This document shows, one piece after another, positions 1 to 6,354 of a DNA stretch of 10,865 bases. The notes beneath the pieces were generated by a model, which was not told the DNA's origin, ran no database searches, and worked only from the letters and a program-made list of their open reading frames with translations. The DNA comes from JBJXGF01 sp046153015 (GTDB taxonomy: Bacteria > Actinomycetota > Acidimicrobiia > Acidimicrobiales > CAIXPF01). Position numbers and translations under genes: made by a program. Every line of letters starts with the position of its first letter. The first letter of the stretch is position 1. The stretch spans positions 1-10,865 of the forward strand of contig JBJXGF010000126.1 in NCBI GenBank assembly GCA_046153015.1. Reading direction: 5' to 3'.

Positions 1-2
1 GA

Positions 3-22
3 TTCGGCGCGAGCGCGCCGAA
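3..22 (-). terminator. GC-rich hairpin after plsC, possible operon terminator
   Basis: A perfect 9-bp inverted repeat, TTCGGCGCG and CGCGCCGAA separated by 2 nt (in practice an 8-bp stem with a 4-nt loop), begins three bases after the plsC stop codon. Position and strength suit a transcription terminator or 3'-end stabiliser for the eight-gene leftward operon. The window ends two bases beyond the stem, so no T-tract can be checked. If a gene such as der follows closely, this could be only an intercistronic hairpin. Confidence 0.4.
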
Positions 23-25
23 ACC

Positions 26-724
26 TCATTGCCCGGCTCGGGCCTGGGCTTCGTCGTAGAGGGCCTGCAGCTCCCGTTCGAGGCGGGCGGTCAGGTCGCG
101 CACCGCTCGGCGGGAGGCCCGGCCGCCCTCGGTCGGCCCCGGCGCCGGGATCGGCTCGCCGATCAACGCCACCACCTTCGTCGGACGGACCCACTTCGCG
201 CCTCGGCCCATCGCGTGTGAGGAGCCGCCGATCCCGATCGGCAGGATCGGGGCGCCGGTGCGGGCGGCGAGGAACGCCGGCCCGTCGAAGAGGTTCTCGA
301 TCAGGGCGCCCTCGCGTCGGGTGCCCTCGGGGAACATGACGAGCGGTTGACCGATCGAGAGCACCGTCTCGCAGGCCCGCAGCGCCTCCCGATCGACGCT
401 GCCCCGCAGCACGGGGATCGCGCCCATCGCGCTCCACAGCCGGCCGAGCCGGGGGTGCTTCCAGAGCGCCTCTTTGCCCATGAACCGGGACCGGCGGCCG
501 GTGAGCGCCGCCACCACCGGCGCGTCGAGGTTCGAGCGGTGGACAGGGGCAAGGATCACCGGCCCCGTCAGCGGGATCCGCTCCGCGCCGTGCACCTCCA
601 GGCGCACCCACACCCGCAGCGCGATCGAGAACACGTTGCGCACCACGTCGTAGGCGAAACGGGAGAACAGGCTGGGCCGGCCCTCGTTCCAGCGCCGGGC
701 CGAGGGGGTGTCCGCCCCGATCAC
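26..724 (-). CDS. plsC: 1-acyl-sn-glycerol-3-phosphate acyltransferase (PlsC/LPLAT family)
   Basis: Predicted to transfer a fatty acyl group to the sn-2 position of lysophosphatidic acid at the inner face of the membrane, giving phosphatidic acid for phospholipid synthesis. The 232-residue protein carries the LPLAT motifs in order: HRSNLD (residues 62-67, the catalytic H-x4-D), GAIPVLRG (101-108), FPEGTR (131-136, glycerophosphate binding) and a late APILPIGIGG segment (158-167). The hydrophobic stretch around residues 24-42 probably contacts the membrane; there is no signal peptide. The start is the GTG that overlaps the cmk stop as GTGA; a GGGGAG Shine-Dalgarno lies 6 nt upstream, and the frame upstream of it is antisense-like, Arg-rich and not conserved. 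It is the last visible gene of the operon. In actinobacteria a PlsC-like gene often sits between cmk and der. Acyl-chain or head-group specificity cannot be read, so another lysophospholipid acyltransferase remains possible. Confidence 0.93.
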   Translation of the reverse strand: MIGADTPSARRWNEGRPSLFSRFAYDVVRNVFSIALRVWVRLEVHGAERIPLTGPVILAPVHRSNLDAPVVAALTGRRSRFMGKEALWKHPRLGRLWSAMGAIPVLRGSVDREALRACETVLSIGQPLVMFPEGTRREGALIENLFDGPAFLAARTGAPILPIGIGGSSHAMGRGAKWVRPTKVVALIGEPIPAPGPTEGGRASRRAVRDLTARLERELQALYDEAQARAGQ

Positions 725-1380
725 CCGGTGCTCCCCACGCGAGCGGCGAGCTCGTCGACCACCTGCTCGACCGAGAGGCAGCTGGTGTCGAGCGTGAACG
801 CGTCGTCGGCCACCGCCAAGGGCGACGCGGCCCGGGTTGAGTCGAGCGTGTCCCGGCGGGCCAGGTCGGCGGCGACGGCCTCCACGTCGACGCTGCCGTC
901 CTCCGCCGAGCGGCGCTGCGCCCGCACCTGCGCCGAGGCGGTGAGATACACCTTCAGGCGGGCGTCGGGGAACACGACCGTGCCGATGTCGCGTCCTTCG
1001 ATCACGCCGCCGCGCCGGGCCTCGGCCCACGCCCGCTGGCGCCGGCGGAGCTCGTCACGCACCTGCGGGTGCGCGGCCACCGCGCTCACCGCGGCGGTCA
1101 CCTCGCCCCCGCGGATCGCACGCGCTGCGTCGACGCCGTCCACCAGCACCTCGGAGCCGCTCACCTCGAGGCGCAGCGACCGGGCCAGCGCGGCCACCCT
1201 CGCCTCGTCCCCCGGGTCGATCCCGCGCCGCAACGCGGCGAGGGTCACCGCCCGGTACATCGCCCCGGTGTCGAGGTACTCGAGGCCGAGCCGGCGGGCG
1301 AGGGCCCGGGCGACGGTGGACTTGCCCGATCCGGCGGGGCCGTCGATCGCCACCACCACGAGCGGCGACGCGTCGGTCAC
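721..1380 (-). CDS. cmk: (d)CMP kinase (cytidylate kinase)
   Basis: Phosphorylates CMP and dCMP with ATP in the cytoplasm, feeding CTP and dCTP pools. The 219-residue length is typical of bacterial Cmk. Visible motifs are the P-loop GPAGSGKS (14-21), DTGAMYRA (37-44), the CMP-binding EGRDIGT (128-134), DARLKVYLTAS (139-149) and the lid-region RRD...STR..SPL (175-188). The GTG start overlaps the aroA stop as GTGA; upstream sequence in this frame is low-complexity Arg/Gly and is rejected as coding. No convincing Shine-Dalgarno precedes the start (only a distant GAGACGG), so translation probably depends on coupling to aroA. The aroA-cmk adjacency is shared with many proteobacteria. All catalytic motifs appear intact. 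Confidence 0.96.
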   Translation of the reverse strand: MTDASPLVVVAIDGPAGSGKSTVARALARRLGLEYLDTGAMYRAVTLAALRRGIDPGDEARVAALARSLRLEVSGSEVLVDGVDAARAIRGGEVTAAVSAVAAHPQVRDELRRRQRAWAEARRGGVIEGRDIGTVVFPDARLKVYLTASAQVRAQRRSAEDGSVDVEAVAADLARRDTLDSTRAASPLAVADDAFTLDTSCLSVEQVVDELAARVGSTG

Positions 1381-2681
1381 GAGCCGGTCACCGTCTCGAG
1401 GTCGCGTGCGAACCCCGGGTAGCTGGTGCCGACGCAGCCGGCGTCGTCGACGGTGGTCTCGCCCACCGCGCCGAGCCCGGCCACCGCTGCGGCCATGGCG
1501 ATGCGATGGTCGCCATGGCTGGTGCAGGCCGCTCCTCGCAGCCCGGCGCCGCCGGCGACGGTCAGCGTGTCGCCCTGCACGCTCACCCTGGCGCCGAGCC
1601 GCCCGAGCTCGGCCATCACGGTCGCCACCCGGTCGCTCTCCTTCACCCGCAGCTCGCCGACGCCGGCGAAGCGGGTGGGGCCCTCGGCGAGCGCCGCGGC
1701 CACGGCCAGCGCCGGCACCTCGTCCACCAGGCCCGGCGCCTCCTCCGCGGCCACGTCGACGCCGCGGAGGCGGCCGCCCACGACCCGCACCGAGCCGGCC
1801 TCCCGGTCCACGTGCAGCTCGGCGCCCATCCGTTCGAGCACGTCGAGGAACCCGGCCCGGGCCGGCCCGAGGTAGAGACCCTCGATCGACAGGTCGCTGC
1901 CGGGGATGGCCGCCGCCGCGCACAGCCAGAACGCCGCCTGGGACGGGTCGCCGGGCACGTCGAGGTCGTGAGGCGTGAGCGCCGAGGGCCGCAGCCGCAC
2001 CCAGCCGGCGTCCCGGTCGGTCTCGAGGTCGGCGCCGAACTCGACCAGCATCTCCTCCGTGTGCGCCCGGGAGGGCGCCGGCTCGCGCACGATCGTCTCG
2101 CCGTCGGCCGACAGACCGGCCAGCAGCACCGCGCTCTTCACCTGCGCGCTGGCCACCGGCAGCTCGTAGTCGATCCCGTGGAGGCTGCCGCCCCGGATCA
2201 CGAGCGGCGCCAGGCGGCCGCCGTCGCGGCCGTCGAGCCGGGCGCCCATCAGCCGCAGCGGGCCGGTGATCCGCTCCATCGGCCGGCGGTGCACGCTGGC
2301 GTCGCCGCGCAGCACCGACAGGAACGGCTGGCCGGCGCAGAGCCCGGCCAGCAGCCGGATGCCGGTGCCGGAGTTGCCGAGGTCGAGCACGTCGTCGGGC
2401 TCGTGCAGGAGCCCACCGCTCACGCGGACCGCGCCGCCGCCGAGCTCGTCGACCTCCGCGCCGAGCGCCTCCACGGCCCGGCGGGTGCGGGCCACGTCGT
2501 CGCCGTCGGAGAGGCCCCTGATCGTCGACACCCCCTCGGCCAACGCCGCGAGGAGCAGCGCTCGGTGCGACACCGACTTGTCGCCCGGCATGCGCAGCAC
2601 GCCGACCAGGGGGCGGGGGCCCTGCACCCGCAGCCGAGACGGCGCCGGCGGGGCCGGAGGCGTGGTGTCGGGCCCGCTCAC
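1377..2681 (-). CDS. aroA: 3-phosphoshikimate 1-carboxyvinyltransferase (EPSP synthase)
   Basis: Joins shikimate 3-phosphate and phosphoenolpyruvate to make EPSP, the sixth shikimate-pathway step. The 434 residues cover the whole two-domain inside-out alpha/beta fold. Visible landmarks are PGDKSVSHR (32-40), LGNSGTGIRL (101-110), GDASVHRRPM (126-135), SAQVKSAVLLAGL (178-190), DVPGDPSQAAF (241-251), LVDEVPALAVAA (318-329, with the presumed catalytic Asp320), RVKESDR (345-351) and SHGDHRIAM (388-396). The SAQVK and RAHTE segments resemble the Bacillus/CP4-like branch more than the E. coli type. The residue equivalent to E. coli Gly96 (Ala in glyphosate-tolerant CP4) is Gly105. The GTG start overlaps the tyrA stop as GTGA, with CGGAG 4 nt upstream. 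The first 16 residues are a Pro-rich extension before the fold begins. Confidence 0.97.
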   Translation of the reverse strand: MSGPDTTPPAPPAPSRLRVQGPRPLVGVLRMPGDKSVSHRALLLAALAEGVSTIRGLSDGDDVARTRRAVEALGAEVDELGGGAVRVSGGLLHEPDDVLDLGNSGTGIRLLAGLCAGQPFLSVLRGDASVHRRPMERITGPLRLMGARLDGRDGGRLAPLVIRGGSLHGIDYELPVASAQVKSAVLLAGLSADGETIVREPAPSRAHTEEMLVEFGADLETDRDAGWVRLRPSALTPHDLDVPGDPSQAAFWLCAAAAIPGSDLSIEGLYLGPARAGFLDVLERMGAELHVDREAGSVRVVGGRLRGVDVAAEEAPGLVDEVPALAVAAALAEGPTRFAGVGELRVKESDRVATVMAELGRLGARVSVQGDTLTVAGGAGLRGAACTSHGDHRIAMAAAVAGLGAVGETTVDDAGCVGTSYPGFARDLETVTGS

Positions 2682-3742
2682 ACCAGGCTCCGCATCGACG
2701 ACGGGAACCCCCGCGCCCTCAGCGCGGCGCGCAGCTCCTCGGCCCGCTCCGCCTCGACCAGCAGGTGGAGCACGCCCTGGGGGCCCTCGGCGGAGTGGCG
2801 GATCTCGAGGTCGAGGATGTTGATGTCGAGCTCGGTGGCCAGGTTCGCCACCTGGGCGATCACCCCGGGCTGGTCGGGCACCGGCACCAGCAGCTCCATG
2901 AGCTGCGCGGGGCGGCCGAAGCGGACCGGCAGGTTCATGCGGGCCGCCCGGGCGTGGGCGAGGATCTCGACGAGCCCGTCGTGGTCGGCGTCGGCGACGA
3001 TGCCGCGCATCCGGGTGAGGCCCACGATGAGCTGGTCGAGCGCGCCGAGGATCGCCGGGCGGTTCTCCGACACGATGTCGGGCCAGATGCCGGGGTGGCC
3101 CGACGCGATCCGGGTCATGTCCCGAAAGCCTCCCGCAGCGAGGCGCAGCAGGGCCCGATGATCGACGGAGCGCTGATCGGCCACGGCCATCAGCGTGGCC
3201 GCAGTGAGGTGGGGCACGTGGGAGACGACCGCCACCAGCGCGTCGTGCTGGTCGGGCGCCAGCGAGATCACCTCCGCGCCGAGCTGCACAGCCACCGAGC
3301 GCACGGCCGCGAAGGCCGCGGCGTCGGTGCCGGGGGTGGGGGTCAGCACCCACACGGCGCCGCGGAACAGGTTGGGGTCGGCGCCCTCCACGCCTTCGCG
3401 CTCGGAGCCGGCCATCGGATGGCCGCCCACGAAGCGAGGGTCGCCGACGGCCTCCACGATCGAGGCCTTCACGCTGCCGACGTCGGTCACGAGGCCCTGG
3501 GTCTGGTCGAGGGCCCGCTTGACCTCGCCGGGCACGGCCTTGACCGGCGTGGCGACCACGGTCAGATCCGCCTGGGGATCGAGCCCGGCGGCGTCGATCA
3601 CGCCCATCTCGAGCGCCTTGTCCACCCGGGCCGGGTCGCGGTCCTCCCCCGTCACCGTCCAGCCGCGGTCGCGCAGCGCCATGCCGATCGAGCCGCCGAT
3701 CAGCCCGATGCCCACGACCGAGGCGCGCCGCCGGGCGGCCAT
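2678..3742 (-). CDS. tyrA: prephenate dehydrogenase with C-terminal ACT domain
   Basis: Oxidatively decarboxylates prephenate to 4-hydroxyphenylpyruvate on the way to tyrosine. The 354-residue protein starts with a Rossmann dinucleotide motif GIGLIGGSIG (11-20); acidic residues at the end of the second strand (EDRD, 33-36) suggest NAD+ over NADP+. Next come HPMAGSEREG (108-117), the helical catalytic domain with SHVPH (174-178, containing the presumed catalytic His175) and GGFRDMTRIA (204-213). An ACT domain follows from about residue 281 (LMELLVPVPDQPGVIAQVAN), the usual site of feedback by an aromatic amino acid, probably tyrosine. The ATG is preceded directly by an in-frame GTG (GTGATG), so the start may be one codon earlier. 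It lies 13 nt after aroH and overlaps aroA by GTGA. The neighbouring aroH supplies its substrate from chorismate. Confidence 0.95.
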   Translation of the reverse strand: MAARRRASVVGIGLIGGSIGMALRDRGWTVTGEDRDPARVDKALEMGVIDAAGLDPQADLTVVATPVKAVPGEVKRALDQTQGLVTDVGSVKASIVEAVGDPRFVGGHPMAGSEREGVEGADPNLFRGAVWVLTPTPGTDAAAFAAVRSVAVQLGAEVISLAPDQHDALVAVVSHVPHLTAATLMAVADQRSVDHRALLRLAAGGFRDMTRIASGHPGIWPDIVSENRPAILGALDQLIVGLTRMRGIVADADHDGLVEILAHARAARMNLPVRFGRPAQLMELLVPVPDQPGVIAQVANLATELDINILDLEIRHSAEGPQGVLHLLVEAERAEELRAALRARGFPSSMRSLV

Positions 3743-3755
3743 CACCCGCGCCCGC

Positions 3756-4127
3756 TCACTGGCCGAGATCGGGGCGCAGCCGGGTGGCGCCCTCCAGGAA
3801 AACGTGCTCCATCTCGTCCTTGGCCCGGTCGGTGTAGAGGTGCGCCAGCACCCGGATGCAGCGGGGCAGCATGCCGGCGATGTCGAGCTCGCGGGCGCAC
3901 ATGAGCGGCACGTCTCGCAGGTCGAACGCGCGACGGGCGGCCTCGGCGGGGAACATCGAGTGGATGTCGTCGGTGGCGGTGAAAAGAATGCTGATCAGCG
4001 TGTCCGGCTGCACCCCGTTGCGCTGGAACAGCTGGTCGAGCAGCGCCTTCACCCGCTCCTCGACCTGCTCACGCGTGTCGTCGTCGACCGTGGTGGCGCC
4101 CCGCAGGGCGCGGACAGCTGCTGACAC
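3756..4127 (-). CDS. aroH: chorismate mutase, AroH (Bacillus subtilis) type
   Basis: Rearranges chorismate to prephenate, the substrate of the next gene, tyrA. The 123 residues match the monofunctional AroH fold, which is a trimer of pseudo-alpha/beta-barrels, rather than the all-helical AroQ type. They align without gaps with remembered B. subtilis AroH at an offset of two: Arg9 in LRGATTV (Arg7), Phe59 in MFPAEA (Phe57), Cys77 and Glu80 in MCARE (Cys75, Glu78), Arg92 in CIRV (Arg90) and Arg118 in LRPDL (Arg116). The residue matching Tyr108 is Phe110 (HVFLE instead of HVYLE), a conservative active-site change. The GTG start lies 10 nt after the rluB stop without a Shine-Dalgarno sequence. 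There is no regulatory domain, so feedback in this branch would rest on the ACT domain of TyrA. Confidence 0.95.
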   Translation of the reverse strand: MSAAVRALRGATTVDDDTREQVEERVKALLDQLFQRNGVQPDTLISILFTATDDIHSMFPAEAARRAFDLRDVPLMCARELDIAGMLPRCIRVLAHLYTDRAKDEMEHVFLEGATRLRPDLGQ

Positions 4128-4137
4128 GCCGGGGATG

Positions 4138-4845
4138 CTACTGCGTCGCCGCCGGACCGCTTCGCAGCGCCGCCGCCCGTTCGAGCTCGCGCACTTCGGG
4201 CGTGTCCAGGCGCCGCCAGTGTCCGGGCGCCAGCGTCTGATCGCTGAGGGGGCCGATGCGGGTGCGGACCAGGCGCAGCACCGGGTGGCCGACCGCTTCG
4301 CACATGCGCCGCACCTGACGGTTGCGGCCCTCGTGGATCACGAGGCGGATCAGGTCAGGCGCCACGAGGCTGGCCCGCGCCGGCGCGGTGCGCCCGTCGT
4401 CGAGGTCCACGCCCTCCCGCAGGCGGCGGAGCTCGCCCGGGCGCACCCGGCCCCGCACCTGGGCCAGATACTCCTTCTCGACCCCGTGGCTCGGGTGGGT
4501 GAGGCGGTGCGTGAGCTCGCCGTCGTTGGTGAGCAGCAGCAGGCCCTCGGTGTCGGCGTCGAGACGGCCCACGGGGTGCACTCGAGGCGTAGCCGGCACG
4601 AGGTCGACCACGGTGGCTCGACCCTGCGGGTCGGCGGCGGTGGTGATCACCCCGGCCGGCTTCTGCAGGAGGTAGTACACCAGGCCGGGCCGCACCCCGA
4701 TCGGCACCCCGTCGACCTCGACCCGGTCCCGCTCGGGGTCCACGCGGGCGCCGAGCACCACGAGCCGGCCGTTCACGGTGACCATCCCGTCGGCGATCAG
4801 CTCCTCACAGTGGCGGCGGCTGCCGAGGCCCGCCCGGGCGAGCAC
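4138..4845 (-). CDS. rluB: 23S rRNA pseudouridine synthase, RluB/RsuA family
   Basis: Isomerises a specific uridine in ribosomal RNA to pseudouridine; by synteny with scpAB the likely target is 23S rRNA (RluB-like). From the GTG, 235 residues show an N-terminal S4 RNA-binding domain (LARAGLGSRRHCEELI, then MVTVNG) and the catalytic domain with GRLDADTEGLLLLTNDGE (93-110, catalytic Asp96), KEYLAQVRG (124-132) and EGRNRQVRRMCEAVGHPVLRL (172-192). The start is problematic. The frame stays open upstream and encodes DRLQK, which belongs to the conserved start of the S4 domain, yet has no ATG, GTG or TTG for more than 200 nt. The real start may be a CTG (at 4854, 4878 or 4914) or an ACG near the scpB stop; I list the first canonical codon. 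This is the only gene here ending in TAG. Confidence 0.92.
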   Translation of the reverse strand: MLARAGLGSRRHCEELIADGMVTVNGRLVVLGARVDPERDRVEVDGVPIGVRPGLVYYLLQKPAGVITTAADPQGRATVVDLVPATPRVHPVGRLDADTEGLLLLTNDGELTHRLTHPSHGVEKEYLAQVRGRVRPGELRRLREGVDLDDGRTAPARASLVAPDLIRLVIHEGRNRQVRRMCEAVGHPVLRLVRTRIGPLSDQTLAPGHWRRLDTPEVRELERAAALRSGPAATQ

Positions 4846-4903
4846 CTTCTGCAGCCGATCGCCGCTCGCGTCAGGCAGGCCCGGCCCGCCGGCCGTGTCG
4901 CCC

Positions 4904-5485
4904 TCAGGCGCCAGGATCGTCGCCCCGCAGCTCGGCGTCGAGCGACTCGACCGCCGCCGAATCGGGCACGAACCCGCCGAGGGCGGGCAGCTGATCGAGC
5001 CCGTCGAGGCCGAGCTGCTCGAGGAACCGGCCGGTCGTGCCGTACAGCGCCGCCTGGCCGGGCCCGTCGTCGCGGCCGACCTCGGCGATGAGGCCGCGCT
5101 GGTGCAGCGTGCGCATCACCCCGTCGACCGCCACGCCTCGGATCGCCGCCACCTGCGCCCGGGACACGGGCTGCTTGTAGGCCACGATCACCAGCGTCTC
5201 GAGCGCCGCCGCCGACAGCCGCGCCCCGCCGTCGTCGAGCACGAAGCGCTCGATATACGGCGCTTGGGCGGGATGGCTCTGGTACCGCCAGCCGCCGGCG
5301 ATGCGCGCTAGCTGGAAGCCGCGACCTTCGGCCTCGTAGCCGGCGGCGAGGGCCCGGCAGCGGGCGTCGATCTCCTCGGCGGGCCGCTCCACGAGCTGGG
5401 CCAGCAGCCGGGGCTCGACCGGCTCGGTGCTCACCATCAGCACCGCCTCGAGCGCCCGGTCGACCTCGTCGATCACCTCAACCAT
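4904..5485 (-). CDS. scpB: segregation and condensation protein B
   Basis: Dimeric winged-helix subunit of the SMC-ScpAB condensin, which compacts and helps segregate the chromosome. The 193-residue protein has a first winged-helix half (residues 1-80, with EAVLMVSTEPV) and the highly characteristic second half: LSAAALETLVIVAYKQPVSR (90-109), IRGVAVDGVMRTLHQRGLI (115-133), EVGRDDGPGQAALYGTT (135-151) and FLEQLGLDGLDQLPAL (154-169). The tail after residue 170 is acidic and probably disordered. The ATG overlaps the scpA stop by 8 nt (ATGGTTGA) with no Shine-Dalgarno sequence, which implies translational coupling and matched subunit supply. Its stop lies inside the open upstream extension of rluB. 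Identification is firm. Confidence 0.96.
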   Translation of the reverse strand: MVEVIDEVDRALEAVLMVSTEPVEPRLLAQLVERPAEEIDARCRALAAGYEAEGRGFQLARIAGGWRYQSHPAQAPYIERFVLDDGGARLSAAALETLVIVAYKQPVSRAQVAAIRGVAVDGVMRTLHQRGLIAEVGRDDGPGQAALYGTTGRFLEQLGLDGLDQLPALGGFVPDSAAVESLDAELRGDDPGA

Positions 5486-6260
5486 CGTAGGCGTCGACGG
5501 CCACGAGGTCGGCCGCGGAGAGCTCGCCGTCCCCGGCGTTCCAGCTCACCACCAGCTCGCCGAACGCGCCGACCTGGTCCAGCTCGACGAGACCCCGCTT
5601 GAACAGCTCGAGCACGGCGAGGAACCGCACCACGATCTCGAGGCGGTCGGTGACGCCCTCGTTCAGCGCCCGGAAGCTGGCCCGCCCGACGGCGCGCACC
5701 TGGGCGAGCAGGCCCTCGAGCGCGTCGATCACGCTGACCCGGATGGGGGCGAGGTGCTCGATGGACACGCGGGGGGTGGGCTTGGGCGCCGACGCGGCGA
5801 GGAACGCGTCCCGCAGCCGTTCGGGGGTGACGCCGGCCAGCACGGGCGGGACGAGCTCGAGGTAGCGGTCCTCCGGCCCGGCGGTGCGGGGCGCGCTGAG
5901 CGCGGCCGCCTCCCGGCAGGCGGCGAGGGCCCGGGCCGCGCCGCGGAACACCCGGTGCTCGACGAGCCGGGTGAGGAGCAGGTCCCGCTGATCCCACAGG
6001 GCGAGCTCGTCGTCGAGCTCGAGCTCGTCCCGGCTGGGGAGCAGGCGCCTGGCCTTGAGCTCGACCAGCGTGGCCGCGATGAGCAGGAACTCGGTGGCCT
6101 CGTCGAGCTCGAGCCGGCCGAGCCGCGCCACCTCGGCGAGGTAGGCGTCGACCAGCGGGGCGAGGCGCAGCTCCCAAAGATCGACCTGCTCGCGCAGGAT
6201 CAGGTGCAGCAGCACCTCGAAGGGGCCCTCGAAGACGGGAGTCCGGACCTGAGAGGCCAC
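5478..6260 (-). CDS. scpA: segregation and condensation protein A (kleisin)
   Basis: Bacterial kleisin that bridges the head and neck of SMC and binds the ScpB dimer. The 260 residues include the conserved N-terminal SMC-neck-binding region RTPVFEGPFEVLLHLI (6-21), the EATEFLLIAATLVELKARRLLP segment (54-75), an acidic ELELDDELALWDQRD linker (79-93), and a C-terminal winged helix, RFLAVLELFKRGLVELDQ (212-229), that contacts the SMC head. The GTG start gives the usual distance to the VFEGPF motif. A farther ATG in the same frame would place 56 non-conserved residues across the divergent trpS start. No Shine-Dalgarno precedes the GTG. Instead TACACT ends 6 nt before it, which suggests a leaderless mRNA. 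This is the first gene of the leftward operon. Confidence 0.95.
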   Translation of the reverse strand: MASQVRTPVFEGPFEVLLHLILREQVDLWELRLAPLVDAYLAEVARLGRLELDEATEFLLIAATLVELKARRLLPSRDELELDDELALWDQRDLLLTRLVEHRVFRGAARALAACREAAALSAPRTAGPEDRYLELVPPVLAGVTPERLRDAFLAASAPKPTPRVSIEHLAPIRVSVIDALEGLLAQVRAVGRASFRALNEGVTDRLEIVVRFLAVLELFKRGLVELDQVGAFGELVVSWNAGDGELSAADLVAVDAYDG

Positions 6261-6266
6261 GACACC

Positions 6267-6272
6267 AGTGTA
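6267..6272 (-). promoter_or_regulatory. -10 element of a leaderless promoter for scpA
   Basis: On the minus strand TACACT, fitting the actinobacterial TAnnnT -10 pattern, ends 6 nt before the scpA GTG, so transcription would begin at or next to the start codon. No Shine-Dalgarno is present. There is no recognisable -35 hexamer at 17-18 nt, which is common for actinobacterial promoters. It would drive scpA through plsC. Confidence 0.5.
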
Positions 6273-6296
6273 ATCACAGCCGTGTCGTTCTCGGCG

Positions 6297-6327
6297 GACC
6301 CCGGGCGCGACAAACGAAACCCGGGTC
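6297..6327. repeat. imperfect inverted repeat between the divergent scpA and trpS promoters
   Basis: Arms GACcCCGGG (6297-6305, one extra C) and CCCGGGTC (6320-6327) are separated by a 14-nt spacer that is A-rich for this genome. The repeat lies between the two candidate -10 elements and borders or overlaps both expected -35 regions, which makes it a possible shared operator. GC-rich sequence yields CCCGGG often, so chance is a real alternative. Confidence 0.3.
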
Positions 6328-6341
6328 TCGGGCGGCGCCGT

Positions 6342-6347
6342 TACGAT
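6342..6347 (+). promoter_or_regulatory. -10 element of a leaderless promoter for trpS
   Basis: TACGAT matches TAnnnT and ends 7 nt before the trpS ATG, predicting a transcript that starts at or within a base of the start codon. The spacer cgggcgc has no Shine-Dalgarno. No -35 hexamer is recognisable. A T-box or other 5' leader riboswitch is excluded if this promoter is the one used. Confidence 0.5.
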
Positions 6348-6354
6348 CGGGCGC

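Noticed and set aside
725..1030. Upstream extension of plsC into cmk
   Set aside because: The added residues are Arg/Gly-rich and non-homologous; the GTG overlapping the cmk stop has a GGGGAG site and gives normal family length.
347..3161. Long rightward open frames opposite plsC, cmk, aroA and tyrA
   Set aside because: All are shadows of conserved leftward genes, low in complexity and without a ribosome-binding site or recognisable family.
6001..6035. Repeated GAGCTC/GTCGTC pattern
   Set aside because: It is the codon-level reflection of the acidic Glu-Leu-Asp linker in ScpA, not an independent DNA repeat.
6261..6354. A T-box or tryptophan attenuator before trpS
   Set aside because: The gap is too short and lacks a specifier stem, the T-box sequence and a terminator; the -10 element predicts essentially no leader.
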